DNA of 64,000 bases from Burkholderiales bacterium (GCA_020248665.1 JADCHE010000032.1:45372-109371), one strand, 5' to 3'. Shown: positions 52,358 to 62,181, numbered from the stretch's first letter. Notes: generated from the sequence alone by a model not told the origin. Numbers and translations are program-made.

Positions 52358-54628
52358 TCAGGCGGCCGGGTACGCCCCCGTGGCGAGCGGTGTCGCGGGA
52401 GCGACGGCGGACGGCAGCGGCCGCGCGAGGCGCAGCGCGTTCAGCACGACCACGAGCGAGCTCGCGGCCATGCCGATGCCGGCCAGCCACGGCGGCAGCA
52501 GCCCCGCGAGCGCGAGAGGGATGCTGACCGCGTTGTAGACCGCCGCGAACGCGAGGTTCTGCGTGACGACGCGCATCGTGCGGCGCGCGAGGCGGCGCGC
52601 TTCGATCAGCGGCTCGAGGTGCTCGCCGAGTAGCAGCAGGTCGGCCTGGTGCTGCGTGAGCGGCGCGGCGGTCGCGAACGACACCGAGACGTCGGCGCGC
52701 GCGAGCACCGGCGCGTCGTTGATGCCGTCGCCGACCATCGCGACGCGCCGGCCCGCGCGCTGGCGCGCCTCGATCGTCGCGAGCTTGTCCGGAGGCGAGG
52801 CGAGCGCGCGCCATGCGTCGACGCCGAGCAGCGCCGCGATGCGCTCGACCCGCGCGGACTCGTCGCCGGACAGCATCTCGACCGACGCGCCGTCGGCGCG
52901 CAGCGCCGCGAGCGCGGCGGCTGCGTCGGCGCGAGGTGTCTCCGACAGCTCGAAGCGCGCCACCGTGCGTCCGTCGAGCGCGAGACGCACGCCGCCCGGC
53001 GCGCCGGGGCCGCCGCTTGCGAAGGCCTCGTTGCCGACGCGCGCGTCGCGCCACGCGCCGTCGAGCCTGACGCGGCCGGACACGCCGGCGCCCACGTGCT
53101 CGAGGACGTCGGCGACCTCGGGTGCGGGCGCGTCGCCGGCGGCGCGCCGCAGTGCCGCCGCGGCAGGGTGCAGCGAACCCGCCTCCAGCGCGGAAGCGAT
53201 CGCGAGCGCGCGCACCGCTTCCGGACCGCCTTCGGCGACGTCGGTGCGCACGACCGACAGCCGGTCGAGCGTCAGCGTGCCGGTCTTGTCGAATACGAAG
53301 GCGTCGACGCCCGCGAGCGACTCGATCGCCTGCGGCGAGCGCGCGAGGAGGCCCCGGCGCGCGAGCGAGCCGGACGCGGCGAGGAGCGCGGTCGGCGTCG
53401 CGAGCGACAGCGCGCACGGACAGGTGACGATCAGGACCGAGGCTGCGACCCAGACCGCACGCGACGGGTCGAGGACGTGCCAGGCGGCGTACGCGAGCGC
53501 GGCCAGCACCAGCACGGCGACGAGGAAGGGGCCAGCCCAGCGGTCGGCGAGCTGCGCGAGCCGCGGCTTGCGGGCCGACGCGGCTTCGATCAGGTCGGCG
53601 ATCTGCTGCAGCCGCGAGTCGCGCGGCACGCGGACGAGCCGCGCGGTCAGCGGCCCGCTCAGGTTGATGCTGCCGGCCGCGAGCGCGTCGCCGGCGCGCT
53701 TGGCGATCGGCGTGCTCTCGCCGGTGATCAGCGACTCGTCGACGTGCGAGCCGCCATCGAGCACGAGCGCATCGGCGGGCACGGCCTGGCCGACCGCGAC
53801 GCGGACGCGGTCGCCGACGCGCAGCCGGCGCAGCGTCACGGTCTGCGCGCGGCCGGCGTCGTCGAGGCGCTCGACCGTCTCGGGCAGCCGCGCGATCAGG
53901 TCGGCCACGCCGACCAGCGCGCGCTCCCGTGCCCCCGCCTCGAGCCAGCGGCCGACGAGCAGGAACGCGACGAACATCGTCAGCGAGTCGAAGTAGACCT
54001 CGCCGCCCTCGAGCGCGGCCGCGCTGCTCGCGACGAAGGTGACGACGATGCCGAGCGAGACCGGCACGTCCATGCCGATCCGGCGGGCGCGCAGGTCGCG
54101 CCACGCGTTGCGGAAGAACGGCCCCGCCGCGAACAGCAGCGCCGGCAGCGTCAGCATCCATTCGGCCCACATCAGCAGCCGCTCGATGTCGGCGGGCATC
54201 TCGCCGGGGCCTGCGACGTAGCGCGGCACCGCGTACATCATCACCTGCATCATGCAGAGCACCGCGACCAGCATCCGCCACAGGGACGCGCGCCGGCCCG
54301 CCGCCTCGGCGGTCTGGACGGCGGCGCGCGACACCGGCCGCGGCGCGTAGCCGACCGCGGCGATCCGCGCGAGCAGTCCCGACAGCGGCTGCACGTCGGG
54401 CCGGAAGACGACCCGCGCACGCCGGGTGGCGGCGTTGACCGAGACCTCGTCGACCGCGCCCCGCAGCGCCTGCTCGATCGACACCACGCACGCGGCGCAG
54501 TGCACACCGTCGACCGTCAGCACCGCCTCCATCCGTCGCGGCCCGCCGTCCTTCGAGGGCAGCGCGCGTGCGACCTCGGCGAGCTCGTCGGGGTCGTCGA
54601 GGTGGAGGAACGCGTCGGGGACGGACAT
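52358..54628 (-). CDS. ccoI: copper-translocating P1B-type ATPase for cbb3 assembly (CcoI/FixI)
   Basis: A 756-aa P-type ATPase. The N-terminal heavy-metal domain carries Cys44 and Cys47 (GVHCAACV). The membrane CPC motif (TCPCALSLATPTAL) is near 403, phosphorylated Asp in DKTGTLT near 447, an HP motif in SLHPAAAAL, and the hinge GDGINDAPVLA. FixI-class pumps export Cu(I) for oxidase assembly rather than detoxification; position beside ccoS and ccoN supports this. An FNR box lies about 100 nt upstream and a TATGAT -10 candidate at 54676-54681 puts that box near -61. Confidence 0.94.
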   Translation of the reverse strand: MSVPDAFLHLDDPDELAEVARALPSKDGGPRRMEAVLTVDGVHCAACVVSIEQALRGAVDEVSVNAATRRARVVFRPDVQPLSGLLARIAAVGYAPRPVSRAAVQTAEAAGRRASLWRMLVAVLCMMQVMMYAVPRYVAGPGEMPADIERLLMWAEWMLTLPALLFAAGPFFRNAWRDLRARRIGMDVPVSLGIVVTFVASSAAALEGGEVYFDSLTMFVAFLLVGRWLEAGARERALVGVADLIARLPETVERLDDAGRAQTVTLRRLRVGDRVRVAVGQAVPADALVLDGGSHVDESLITGESTPIAKRAGDALAAGSINLSGPLTARLVRVPRDSRLQQIADLIEAASARKPRLAQLADRWAGPFLVAVLVLAALAYAAWHVLDPSRAVWVAASVLIVTCPCALSLATPTALLAASGSLARRGLLARSPQAIESLAGVDAFVFDKTGTLTLDRLSVVRTDVAEGGPEAVRALAIASALEAGSLHPAAAALRRAAGDAPAPEVADVLEHVGAGVSGRVRLDGAWRDARVGNEAFASGGPGAPGGVRLALDGRTVARFELSETPRADAAAALAALRADGASVEMLSGDESARVERIAALLGVDAWRALASPPDKLATIEARQRAGRRVAMVGDGINDAPVLARADVSVSFATAAPLTQHQADLLLLGEHLEPLIEARRLARRTMRVVTQNLAFAAVYNAVSIPLALAGLLPPWLAGIGMAASSLVVVLNALRLARPLPSAVAPATPLATGAYPAA

Positions 54629-54723
54629 CGGGACGGTGCGGCGGGCCCGTACGGGGCCTGGTGGAGGTGCGATCGATCATAGCCACCGCGCCCGCCCGTC
54701 GGACCGGGGGCCGTGCCCGTCAC

Positions 54724-54737
54724 TTGACACACGTCAA
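54724..54737. promoter_or_regulatory. FNR box between ccoI and pyk
   Basis: TTGAC-ACAC-GTCAA, a perfect inverted repeat of the FNR type. For ccoI (minus strand) a TATGAT -10 at 54676-54681 gives a class I distance of about -61. For pyk (plus strand) a GATAAC element at 54769-54774 would put it near -50. It may act on either or both genes. Confidence 0.7.
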
Positions 54738-54808
54738 GTCGCGGCCGGATCGCGTGGATTCGTGGCAGGATAACGGGCCCGCGACCCCTGCAGACGGACC
54801 CGTCTCCG

Positions 54809-56242
54809 ATGACCATCCCCCGCGCAACGAAGATCGTCGCCACGCTCGGCCCCGCCTCGTCAGACGCCGCCGTGCTCGAGCGGATGATCCTGTCGGGGGT
54901 CAACGTCGTGCGGGTGAACTTCTCGCACGGGACGGCCGACGAGCACACCGGCGTGGTGGAGCGGGTGCGCGAGGTCGCCGTGCGGCTCGGCCGCGACATC
55001 GGCGTGCTCGCCGACCTGCAGGGCCCGAAGATCCGGATCGGCAAGTTCGCGAACGGCAAGGTCGCGCTCGTGGAGGGCGACCGGTTCACGTTCGACCTCG
55101 ACTGCGAGCTCGGCGACGAGTCGCGCGTCGGGCTCGACTACAAGGACCTCGTCCACGACGTGAAGTCGGGCGACACGCTGCTGCTGAACGACGGCCGGAT
55201 GATCATGCGCGTCGAGCGCGTCAGCGACCGCACGATCGAGTGCACGGTGACGCTGGGCGGCATACTGTCGAACCGCAAGGGCATCAACCGCCAGGGTGGC
55301 GGCCTGTCCGCGCCTGCGCTGACCGCCAAGGACATGGACGACATCAAGACCGCGGTCCGCTTCGAGGCGGACTTCGTCGCGGTGTCGTTCCCGAAGAACG
55401 CCTCGGACATGTACATGGCGCGCGAGCTGGTGCGCGCGGCCGGCGGCAGGGCGCTGATGATCGCGAAGATCGAGCGCTACGAGGCGATCGGCAACCTCGA
55501 GGAGATCCTGAAGGCCTCCGACGGGATCATGGTCGCCCGCGGCGACCTCGCGGTCGAGGTCGGCGACGCGGCGGTGCCCGCGCTGCAGAAGCGCATGATC
55601 CGCCTCGCCAAGGACCACAACAAGCTGACGATCACCGCGACCCAGATGATGGAGTCGATGATCGAGTCGCCGGTGCCGACCCGTGCGGAGGTGTCGGATG
55701 TCGCGAACGCGGTGCTCGACGGCACGGACGCGGTGATGCTGTCGGCCGAGACCGCGGCCGGCAAGTACCCGGTCGAGACCGTGACCGCGATGGCCCGCGT
55801 CTGCGACGAGGCCGACCGCTCCGGGTCGTTCGCCCTCGACACGGAGTTCCTGAATCGCACCTTCGGACGGATCGACCAGGCCGTCGCGATGGCCGCGCTC
55901 TTCACCGCGGCGCACATGAAGATCAAGGCGATCGCCGCGCTGACCCAGTCGGGCTCGACCGCGCTGTGGATGTCCCGGCTCGACTCGGGCGTGCCCATCT
56001 ATGCGCTGACGCCCGAGGAGTCGAGCCGACGCCGGATGTCCCTGTACCGCGAGGTCCACCCGGTGCTGATGACCTACAAGGCGCACGACCGAGAGAACCT
56101 GCTGCTCGAGGTCGAGGCGAAGCTGGTCGAGCTGGGCATCGTCGAGAAGGGCGACCTGGTTCTGATGACCATCGGCACCCCCATCGGCAAGTCGGGCGGC
56201 ACGAACACGCTGCAGATCGTGCGCGTCGGCGAGCGCGCCTGA
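54809..56242 (+). CDS. pyk: pyruvate kinase
   Basis: A 477-aa pyruvate kinase. It opens RATKIVATLGPASSD, has the catalytic Lys region MIAKIERYEAI, the signature GIMVARGDLAVEVG, and ATQMMESMIESPVPTRAEV. The C-terminal domain ends with GTPIGKSGGTNTLQIV, consistent with an allosteric-site-bearing enzyme. It converts phosphoenolpyruvate and ADP to pyruvate and ATP. It is divergent from ccoI and shares the intervening FNR box, which suggests, but does not prove, oxygen-linked control. Confidence 0.97.
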   Translation: MTIPRATKIVATLGPASSDAAVLERMILSGVNVVRVNFSHGTADEHTGVVERVREVAVRLGRDIGVLADLQGPKIRIGKFANGKVALVEGDRFTFDLDCELGDESRVGLDYKDLVHDVKSGDTLLLNDGRMIMRVERVSDRTIECTVTLGGILSNRKGINRQGGGLSAPALTAKDMDDIKTAVRFEADFVAVSFPKNASDMYMARELVRAAGGRALMIAKIERYEAIGNLEEILKASDGIMVARGDLAVEVGDAAVPALQKRMIRLAKDHNKLTITATQMMESMIESPVPTRAEVSDVANAVLDGTDAVMLSAETAAGKYPVETVTAMARVCDEADRSGSFALDTEFLNRTFGRIDQAVAMAALFTAAHMKIKAIAALTQSGSTALWMSRLDSGVPIYALTPEESSRRRMSLYREVHPVLMTYKAHDRENLLLEVEAKLVELGIVEKGDLVLMTIGTPIGKSGGTNTLQIVRVGERA

Positions 56243-56254
56243 TCGGGACGGATG

Positions 56255-56286
56255 GGGTGCGGGCACCGGGACGGTGCGTCGCACCC
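56255..56286 (+). terminator. possible terminator stem-loop after pyk
   Basis: Nested stem: GGGTGCG (56255-56261) pairs with CGCACCC (56280-56286), and inside it GCACC pairs with GGTGC. It starts 13 nt after the pyk stop. No T-tract follows, so it may be a Rho-assisted or processing structure. Confidence 0.4.
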
Positions 56287-56459
56287 GCCACCGCCGGGCC
56301 GGCCGGCGGCTCGCGGCGCCCGCCGACGGCCCCGTCGTGCGTTCTTCCCGGTCCCCAGGCCGGCGCGGCGCGGCATAATCGGCGCTTGGGACTTTCGCAG
56401 AGCCCCGGCATGGGGGTCGCGGCGCGGGGCTGTGCGAAATTTCACACAGGAGTTCTTCC

Positions 56460-57524
56460 ATGCCCCTCGTATCGATGCGCCAGCTTCTCGACCACGCCGC
56501 CGAGAACGGCTACGGCATCCCGGCCTTCAACGTCAACAACCTCGAGCAGGTGCAGGCGATCATGTCCGCCGCCGCCGAGATCGACGCGCCGGTGATCATG
56601 CAGGCGTCGGCCGGCGCGCGTAAGTACGCGGGTGAGCACTTCCTCAAGCACCTGATCCAGGCCGCGATCGAGTCGTACCCGAAGGTGCCGATCGTGATGC
56701 ACCAGGACCATGGCCAGTCGCCGTCGATCTGCAAGGGCGCGATCGACCTCGGCTTCTCGTCGGTGATGATGGACGGCTCGCTGGAGGAAGACGGCAAGAC
56801 CATCGCCTCGTACGACTACAACGTGGCGGTCACCCGCAAGGTCGTCGACATGGCGCACGCGGTCGGCGTCACCGTCGAGGGCGAGCTCGGCTGCCTCGGC
56901 TCGCTCGAGACGATGAAGGGCGACAAGGAGGACGGCCACGGCACCGACTCGACGATGACACGCGAGCAGCTGCTGACCGACCCCGAGCAGGCCGCCGACT
57001 TCGTCAAGCGCACGCAGGTCGACGCGCTCGCGATCGCCATCGGCACCTCGCACGGCGCCTACAAGTTCTCGAGGAAGCCCACCGGCGACATCCTCGCGAT
57101 CTCGCGGATCAAGGAGATCCATGCGCGGCTGCCGAACACGCACCTGGTGATGCACGGCTCGTCGTCGGTGCCGCAGGACCTGCTCGCCGAGATCCGCAAG
57201 TACGGCGGCGCGATGAAGGAGACCTACGGCGTGCCGGTCGAGGAGATCCAGGAAGCGATCAAGCACGGCGTGCGCAAGATCAACATCGACACCGACATCC
57301 GGCTGGCGATGACCGGCGCGATCCGCCGGTTCTTCGCCGAGCACCCGGACAAGTTCGACCCGCGGGAGTACCTGAAGCCGGCGCGCGAGGCCGCCAAGCA
57401 GATCTGCATGCAGCGCTACCGGGAGTTCGGCTGCGCGGGTCAGGGCTCGAAGGTGCAGGCGGTGTCGCTGTCGGTGATGGTCGACAAGTACCGCAAGGGC
57501 GAGCTGGCGCAGGCCGTGGTCTGA
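56460..57524 (+). CDS. fba: class II fructose-bisphosphate aldolase (CbbA type)
   Basis: A 354-aa zinc aldolase. Motifs include [17 protein letters not shown], the zinc-binding [38 protein letters not shown] and a [13 protein letters not shown] segment for phosphate binding. It interconverts fructose-1,6-bisphosphate and triose phosphates; the extended 350-residue form is the one found in Calvin-cycle and betaproteobacterial clusters. CAGGAG precedes the ATG. A CATAAT hexamer at 56374-56379 could be the -10. A GC-rich hairpin follows at 57563. Confidence 0.97.
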   Translation: MPLVSMRQLLDHAAENGYGIPAFNVNNLEQVQAIMSAAAEIDAPVIMQASAGARKYAGEHFLKHLIQAAIESYPKVPIVMHQDHGQSPSICKGAIDLGFSSVMMDGSLEEDGKTIASYDYNVAVTRKVVDMAHAVGVTVEGELGCLGSLETMKGDKEDGHGTDSTMTREQLLTDPEQAADFVKRTQVDALAIAIGTSHGAYKFSRKPTGDILAISRIKEIHARLPNTHLVMHGSSSVPQDLLAEIRKYGGAMKETYGVPVEEIQEAIKHGVRKINIDTDIRLAMTGAIRRFFAEHPDKFDPREYLKPAREAAKQICMQRYREFGCAGQGSKVQAVSLSVMVDKYRKGELAQAVV

Positions 57525-57562
57525 GCCTGCGGCGGGCCGCGCCCGCCGTGCGACCACTCCGG

Positions 57563-57582
57563 GGCCCCGCGATCGCGGGGCC
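57563..57582 (+). terminator. terminator-like hairpin after fba
   Basis: GGCCCCGC (57563-57570), loop GATC, GCGGGGCC (57575-57582), followed by TCGTCGCTT. A perfect 8-bp GC stem 39 nt after the fba stop with only a weak T-rich tail. Confidence 0.6.
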
Positions 57583-57663
57583 TCGTCGCTTGCGCGGGCT
57601 GGCGCGCGCAGGCGGGCGCTGCCGTGCGGTATCCTCCAGACCGGTCGCACCCCGCTCCGCTCC

Positions 57664-58623
57664 ATGTCGCCCGAGTCGATGTCCCTGCTGCGCACGGCCC
57701 TGATCGGACTGTCGCTGCTCGCGCTCGCGGCCGCGCTCCTCGAGGGTGTGGTGATCTCGCTGATGAAGCGCGCCTACGACTGGCGCGAGTCGCTTGCGTC
57801 GCTCGCGGTTGCGATCGTGCGCCGCGTCGTCGATGTCGTGCCGCTCTGGATCGCGATGCCCGGCGGCTACTGGCTCTACGAGCACCGGCTCGTCTCGCCG
57901 CCGCTCGACGCGTGGTGGAGCTGGGCGGTGCTCGGGCTCGGCCTGGAGTTCTGCTACTACTGGTACCACCGCGCCGCGCACCGGGTGCGCTGGTTCTGGG
58001 CCTCGCACGCGGTCCACCACAGCCCGAACGCGTTCAACCTGTCGGCTGCCTACCGCCTCAGCTGGACCGGCCGGATCAGCGGCTCGCTGCTGTTCTTCCT
58101 GCCGCTGTGCTGGCTCGGCTTCCCGCCGCCCGCGATCGCGGCCGCGTACGCGCTGAACCTGCTTTACCAGTTCTGGATCCACGCCGAGTGGATCCCGAGG
58201 CTCGGGCCGCTCGAGGGCTGGCTCAACACGCCGTCCGCCCACCGCGTGCACCACGCGGCCGACGTCGAGTACCTCGACGCCAACTACGGCGGCGTGCTGC
58301 TGGTGTTCGACCGGCTGTTCGGCACCTACGTCGCCGAGCGCGACGACCTGAAGCCGCGCTACGGGCTGGTGGTGCCGCTGCGCACGCACAACCCGGTGAG
58401 GATCGCGTTCTTCCAGTGGATGGCGGTCGCGCGCGACCTGCGGCGCGCGCGTGGCCTGCGCGAGGCGCTCGGCCACCTGTTCGGCCCGCCCGGCTGGGCG
58501 CCGGACGGCGCGGGCGAGACGACCGAGGCGCTGCGCGCGCGGGCGGGGCTCGATCCGCGGGGCCGACCGCTCGCAGCGTCGCCCCGCGTGGCCGCGCCGG
58601 GCGTCACGTCGGCCGGCGGATAG
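57664..58623 (+). CDS. fatty acid hydroxylase / sterol desaturase family membrane protein
   Basis: A 319-aa integral membrane di-iron protein. The three histidine motifs are present in order: HRAAH (about 101-105), HAVHHS, and HRVHHA, followed by a YGGVLLVFDRLFGTY segment typical of the family. It uses O2 to hydroxylate or desaturate a lipid; the substrate is unknown (carotenoid, sterol-like or alkyl chains are possible). The C-terminal 60 residues are Ala/Gly/Pro-rich. It stands alone ahead of the P450 gene by about 100 nt. Confidence 0.88.
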   Translation: MSPESMSLLRTALIGLSLLALAAALLEGVVISLMKRAYDWRESLASLAVAIVRRVVDVVPLWIAMPGGYWLYEHRLVSPPLDAWWSWAVLGLGLEFCYYWYHRAAHRVRWFWASHAVHHSPNAFNLSAAYRLSWTGRISGSLLFFLPLCWLGFPPPAIAAAYALNLLYQFWIHAEWIPRLGPLEGWLNTPSAHRVHHAADVEYLDANYGGVLLVFDRLFGTYVAERDDLKPRYGLVVPLRTHNPVRIAFFQWMAVARDLRRARGLREALGHLFGPPGWAPDGAGETTEALRARAGLDPRGRPLAASPRVAAPGVTSAGG

Positions 58624-58719
58624 CGCGACTCGCCCGAAGGGCGGCCCGCGGCGCGGGCCGACTGCGGACCCGATCGCGCAGGGACGCGCGGTCCGCCTCG
58701 GGTGCGCTACGATCCCGCG

Positions 58720-59961
58720 ATGGAGACCCCCACCGACGCGGCGACCGCCCGCGCGTTCCAGCTGTCGTCGCTGCCCGTGTCGTTCTACGACGACCCGTAT
58801 CCGACCTACCGCGCGCTGCGCGAGCACGACCCGGTGCGCGTACTCGACGGCGGCGCGGTGTTCCTGACTCGCTACGACGACGTCGCCGCGATGTACCGCT
58901 CGCCGTCGGCGAGCTCCGACAAGAAGCGCGAGTTCGGTCCGAAGTACGGCGAGGGCACGCCGCTCTACGAGCACCACACCGGCAGCCTGGTGTTCAACGA
59001 CCCGCCGTCGCACACGCGGGTGCGCCGGCTGCTGCTGCCTGCGGTGGCGCAGCGCGCGATCGCGCGGATGGAGCCGGGCGTGGTGCAGCTCGTCGACGGG
59101 CTGCTCCATTCGATGGCCGCGAAGGCCGCGGGCGGCGCGCAGGTCGACCTGATCGAGGACTTCGCCGCCGCGATCCCGGTCGAGGTGATCGGAAACCTGC
59201 TGTCGTTTCCCCGCGAGGCGCGCGGCCCGCTGCGCGGCTGGTCGCTCGCGATCCTCGCGGCGCTCGAGCCGCGGCCGACGCCCGCGATGCTCGAGGCGGG
59301 GCATCGCGCGGTGACGGACTTCGTCGCCTACCTGAAGGACCTGATCGCGCATCGGCGCGCGCATCCGCTCGACCCCGACGAGGACGTGCTGACGCGGCTG
59401 ATCCAGGGCGAAGTCGGCGGAGAGCGGCTCACCGAGGGCGAGCTGCTGCACAACTGCATCTTCCTGCTGAACGCCGGGCACGAGACGACGACCAACCTGA
59501 TCGGCAACGGGCTGCACGCGCTGCAGCGCTTCGAGGACGAGCAGCGCCGGTTGCGCGAGGACGCGTCGCTGATGCCGAGCGCGATCGAGGAGATGCTGCG
59601 CTGGGAGAGCCCGCTGCAGTTCAACAACCGGATGCTGACCGCGCCGACCGCGATCGGCGGGCGCACGTTCGACGCGGGCACCTTCGTCACGCTGTGCATC
59701 GGCGCCGCCAACCGCGACCCGGCGCAGTTCGAGGATCCGGAGCGCTTCGACGTCGGTCGCCGGCCGAACCGGCAACTCGCCTTCGGCCACGGCGATCACG
59801 CGTGCGCCGGGATGAACGTCGCACGCATGGAGGCACGGGTCGCGATCGGGCGGCTGCTCGCGCGCTTCCGCTCGATCGGGCCGGGCGACGCGCCGACGCG
59901 CGACCGGCGCGTGCGGTTCCGCGGGTTCACGACGCTGCCGGCGCGGCTGGAGGTCCGGTGA
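58720..59961 (+). CDS. cytochrome P450
   Basis: A 413-aa soluble bacterial P450. The heme loop FGHGDHACAG places the thiolate ligand at Cys362. The I-helix oxygen motif is NAGHETTTN; the ExxR pair is in EEMLRWES. The start MET PTD at 58720 is preferred to GTG 58702. It needs ferredoxin and a reductase, and none is encoded in the window. Its stop overlaps the GTG of a secreted-protein gene (59958-59961). The substrate is not predictable; the neighbouring lipid hydroxylase could suggest a lipid or terpenoid. Confidence 0.93.
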   Translation: METPTDAATARAFQLSSLPVSFYDDPYPTYRALREHDPVRVLDGGAVFLTRYDDVAAMYRSPSASSDKKREFGPKYGEGTPLYEHHTGSLVFNDPPSHTRVRRLLLPAVAQRAIARMEPGVVQLVDGLLHSMAAKAAGGAQVDLIEDFAAAIPVEVIGNLLSFPREARGPLRGWSLAILAALEPRPTPAMLEAGHRAVTDFVAYLKDLIAHRRAHPLDPDEDVLTRLIQGEVGGERLTEGELLHNCIFLLNAGHETTTNLIGNGLHALQRFEDEQRRLREDASLMPSAIEEMLRWESPLQFNNRMLTAPTAIGGRTFDAGTFVTLCIGAANRDPAQFEDPERFDVGRRPNRQLAFGHGDHACAGMNVARMEARVAIGRLLARFRSIGPGDAPTRDRRVRFRGFTTLPARLEVR

Positions 59962-60575
59962 GGTGCGCGCGGGCGGCCGTACGGTCGCTCGCGCCGGCCG
60001 TCGCGCTCGTCGCGCTCGGGTTGGGCGCGTCCGGTCACGCCGAGGCGGCTGGCGGCCTCGACCTGTCGGCGCCGCCGGTCCGGCGCGCGGCGCACGCGCC
60101 GCTCGGGGCGCCGTGGACCGACGCCGGCGGGGCCGACCACCTCGCGCGCGACGCCGAGCGACGCGCGCGGGAGCGCGCAGGCGCGCCGCCCGCCGCGGCG
60201 TCGACGCCGTCGCCCATCTCGGCATCCCCGGCCGCTCCCGTGCCGGCCGACCCGGCGACCGAGGACGAGATCCGGCGACGCGGCGAGCGCGAGCGCGACG
60301 CACGCCAGGGGCGCGGCAGCACGCTGCCCGCACCGATGGTCGTGCCGCGGATCCAGCCGGATGCGCCGACCGCGGTGCCGGTTGCGCCACTGCCGCGGAT
60401 CGCGATCCCGGGGCCGGGCACGCCGGGCGGGCCGCCGATCGCGCTACCGAGCTGCGGACCGGCCGGCTGCTTCGACGCGAACGGGCGGCCGATGCCGCGC
60501 GTCGGCGGCACCGACGTGCTGATCGGGCCGGGCGGGCGGCCCTGCCTGCAGATCGGCGGCGCGGCGGGGTGCTGA
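59958..60575 (+). CDS. proline/alanine-rich secreted protein, function unknown
   Basis: A 205-aa product starting at GTG 59958, overlapping the P450 stop by 4 nt. It has a signal peptide ([20 protein letters not shown] ... HAEA), a charged region ([12 protein letters not shown]), and a long Pro/Ala/Gly-rich stretch. Four Cys residues occur near the C-terminus ([20 protein letters not shown]), suggesting disulfide-bonded ends in the periplasm. I recognise no family. The coding call rests on the signal peptide, frame and overlap, so it is less certain than its neighbours. Confidence 0.65.
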   Translation: MRCARAAVRSLAPAVALVALGLGASGHAEAAGGLDLSAPPVRRAAHAPLGAPWTDAGGADHLARDAERRARERAGAPPAAASTPSPISASPAAPVPADPATEDEIRRRGERERDARQGRGSTLPAPMVVPRIQPDAPTAVPVAPLPRIAIPGPGTPGGPPIALPSCGPAGCFDANGRPMPRVGGTDVLIGPGGRPCLQIGGAAGC

Positions 60576-60576
60576 C

Positions 60577-60620
60577 CGGCGCGGCGGGGCGCGTGCCGCT
60601 CGGCGCGCGACGCCGCGCCG
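60577..60620. terminator. possible bidirectional terminator between convergent genes
   Basis: CGGCGCGGCG (60577-60586) pairs perfectly with CGCCGCGCCG (60611-60620) across a 24-nt loop, filling the space between the secreted-protein stop and the carboxyltransferase stop. GC-only stem, no T-tract. Confidence 0.4.
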
Positions 60621-60624
60621 CGGC

Positions 60625-62181
60625 TCAGGGTCGGTAGCCGAACGCCGGCCGCCCGATCCCCCGCAGCGGTGCCGCGAGGTTCGCGAAGCGGCACAGGTGC
60701 GCCCGCGTGTCGCGCGGGTCGACCATCTCCTCGACGCCGAACGCCTCGGCGGTACGCAGCGGATCCTGCAGCGTCTCGAGCTTCGCCTCGATCGCCGCGC
60801 GCGCGGCGGCCGGGTCGGGCGAGGCATCGATCACCGCACGGTACGCGGCGGCCACGCCGCCCGCGATCGGCAGCGAGCCCCACTGCGCGCTCGGCCACGC
60901 GATGCGCGTGAACGCGCCGGAGCCATTGCGCTGCGCGAGCGCGGCCATGCCGAACGCCTTGCGGACCATCACCGCGCACCACGGCACCGTGCTCTGGCGC
61001 ACCGCGGCGAGCGCGCGCGAGCCGTCGCGCATCACGCCGCCGCGCTCGGCGTCCGGGCCGATCAGGAAGCCCGGGATGTCGACGAAATGGACGACCGGCA
61101 GGTGGAAGGTCTGCGCCAGGTCGACGTGGCGGATCGCCTTGCGGCAGGCCTCCGAGGTCCACGCGCCGCCGTAGTGGTACGGGTCGCTCGCGAGGATCGC
61201 GACCGGCCAGCCGTCGAGCCGCGCGAGCCCGCAGATCACCGAGCGGCCCCACTCGCGGCCGATCTCCATGAACGAGCCGCGGTCGACGACGTCCTCGACG
61301 ATCTGCCGCATCTTGTAGACCCGCCTCGCGTCGCGCGGCACCGCCGACAGCAGCCGCTCCTCGCGGCGCGTCGGCGGATCGTCCGCGGCCGGCGCCGCGC
61401 GCGGCGGCGCCTCGTGCACCGACCCGGGCAGGTACGACAGGAAACGGCGCGCGCGGGCGAACGCCTCGGCCTCGGTGTCCACGGCGTCGTCGACGGTGCC
61501 GGCCTTCGCGTGGATGTCGGCGCCGCCGAGCGTCTCCTTGTCGATCGGCGCACCGAATGCGCGCTCGACCACCGGCGGCCCCGCGGCGAAGAGCTGCGAC
61601 GAGCGGCGGACCATCAGCGAGTAGTGGCTCGCGCACACGCGCGCCGCGCCCATGCCGGCGACCGAGCCGAGCCCGAGCGCGACGATCGGCACCTCGGACA
61701 TCGCGTCGAGCACCTCGGTGAACACCTCGACGTCGGGCAGGTAGGTCCGGCCCATCGTCTCGAGGTGCTTGACCGAGCCGCCGCCGCCGGTGCCGTCGAC
61801 CAGCCGCACCAGCGGCACGCGCCAGCGCGACGCGTGGGTCTCGGCGTACGCGAACTTGTCGCGCACGCCGCCGTCGTTCGCGCCGCCGCGCACGGTGAAG
61901 TCGTCGCCGGTGACGAATACCGGGCGGCCATCGACGGTGCCGCGTCCGCAGACGAGGTTCGCCGGCACGAAGGACGCCAGGCGGCCCGCCTCGTCGTACT
62001 CCGGGAAGCCCGACACCGAGCCAACCTCGTCGAAGCTGCCCGCGTCGAGGAGCTGCGCGATCCGCTCGCGGACCGGCTGGCGACCCTGCGCGCGGTGCTT
62101 CGCGACCTTGTCGGGCCCGCCGTGTCCGGAGGCGATCGCGCGGCGCCGCGCGATCTCGTCGAGTTCGGGTTGCCAGCTCAT
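60625..62181 (-). CDS. acyl-CoA carboxylase carboxyltransferase subunit (biotin-dependent, beta type)
   Basis: A 518-aa crotonase-fold carboxyltransferase. The N-terminal half has [23 protein letters not shown] and a [12 protein letters not shown] segment (oxyanion/CoA site); the C-terminal half has [15 protein letters not shown]. It resembles propionyl-, methylcrotonyl- or geranyl-CoA carboxylase beta subunits. No biotin carboxylase or biotin carrier gene is adjacent, so its partner must be elsewhere, or it may act as a decarboxylase subunit. It is divergent from the isomerase gene across 72 nt. Confidence 0.88.
   Translation of the reverse strand: MSWQPELDEIARRRAIASGHGGPDKVAKHRAQGRQPVRERIAQLLDAGSFDEVGSVSGFPEYDEAGRLASFVPANLVCGRGTVDGRPVFVTGDDFTVRGGANDGGVRDKFAYAETHASRWRVPLVRLVDGTGGGGSVKHLETMGRTYLPDVEVFTEVLDAMSEVPIVALGLGSVAGMGAARVCASHYSLMVRRSSQLFAAGPPVVERAFGAPIDKETLGGADIHAKAGTVDDAVDTEAEAFARARRFLSYLPGSVHEAPPRAAPAADDPPTRREERLLSAVPRDARRVYKMRQIVEDVVDRGSFMEIGREWGRSVICGLARLDGWPVAILASDPYHYGGAWTSEACRKAIRHVDLAQTFHLPVVHFVDIPGFLIGPDAERGGVMRDGSRALAAVRQSTVPWCAVMVRKAFGMAALAQRNGSGAFTRIAWPSAQWGSLPIAGGVAAAYRAVIDASPDPAAARAAIEAKLETLQDPLRTAEAFGVEEMVDPRDTRAHLCRFANLAAPLRGIGRPAFGYRP

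Noticed and set aside
57280..60390. Minus-strand open frame of about 1036 codons across fba, the hydroxylase and the P450
   Set aside because: It crosses three unrelated plus-strand genes and their spacers, so it cannot be a real single gene.
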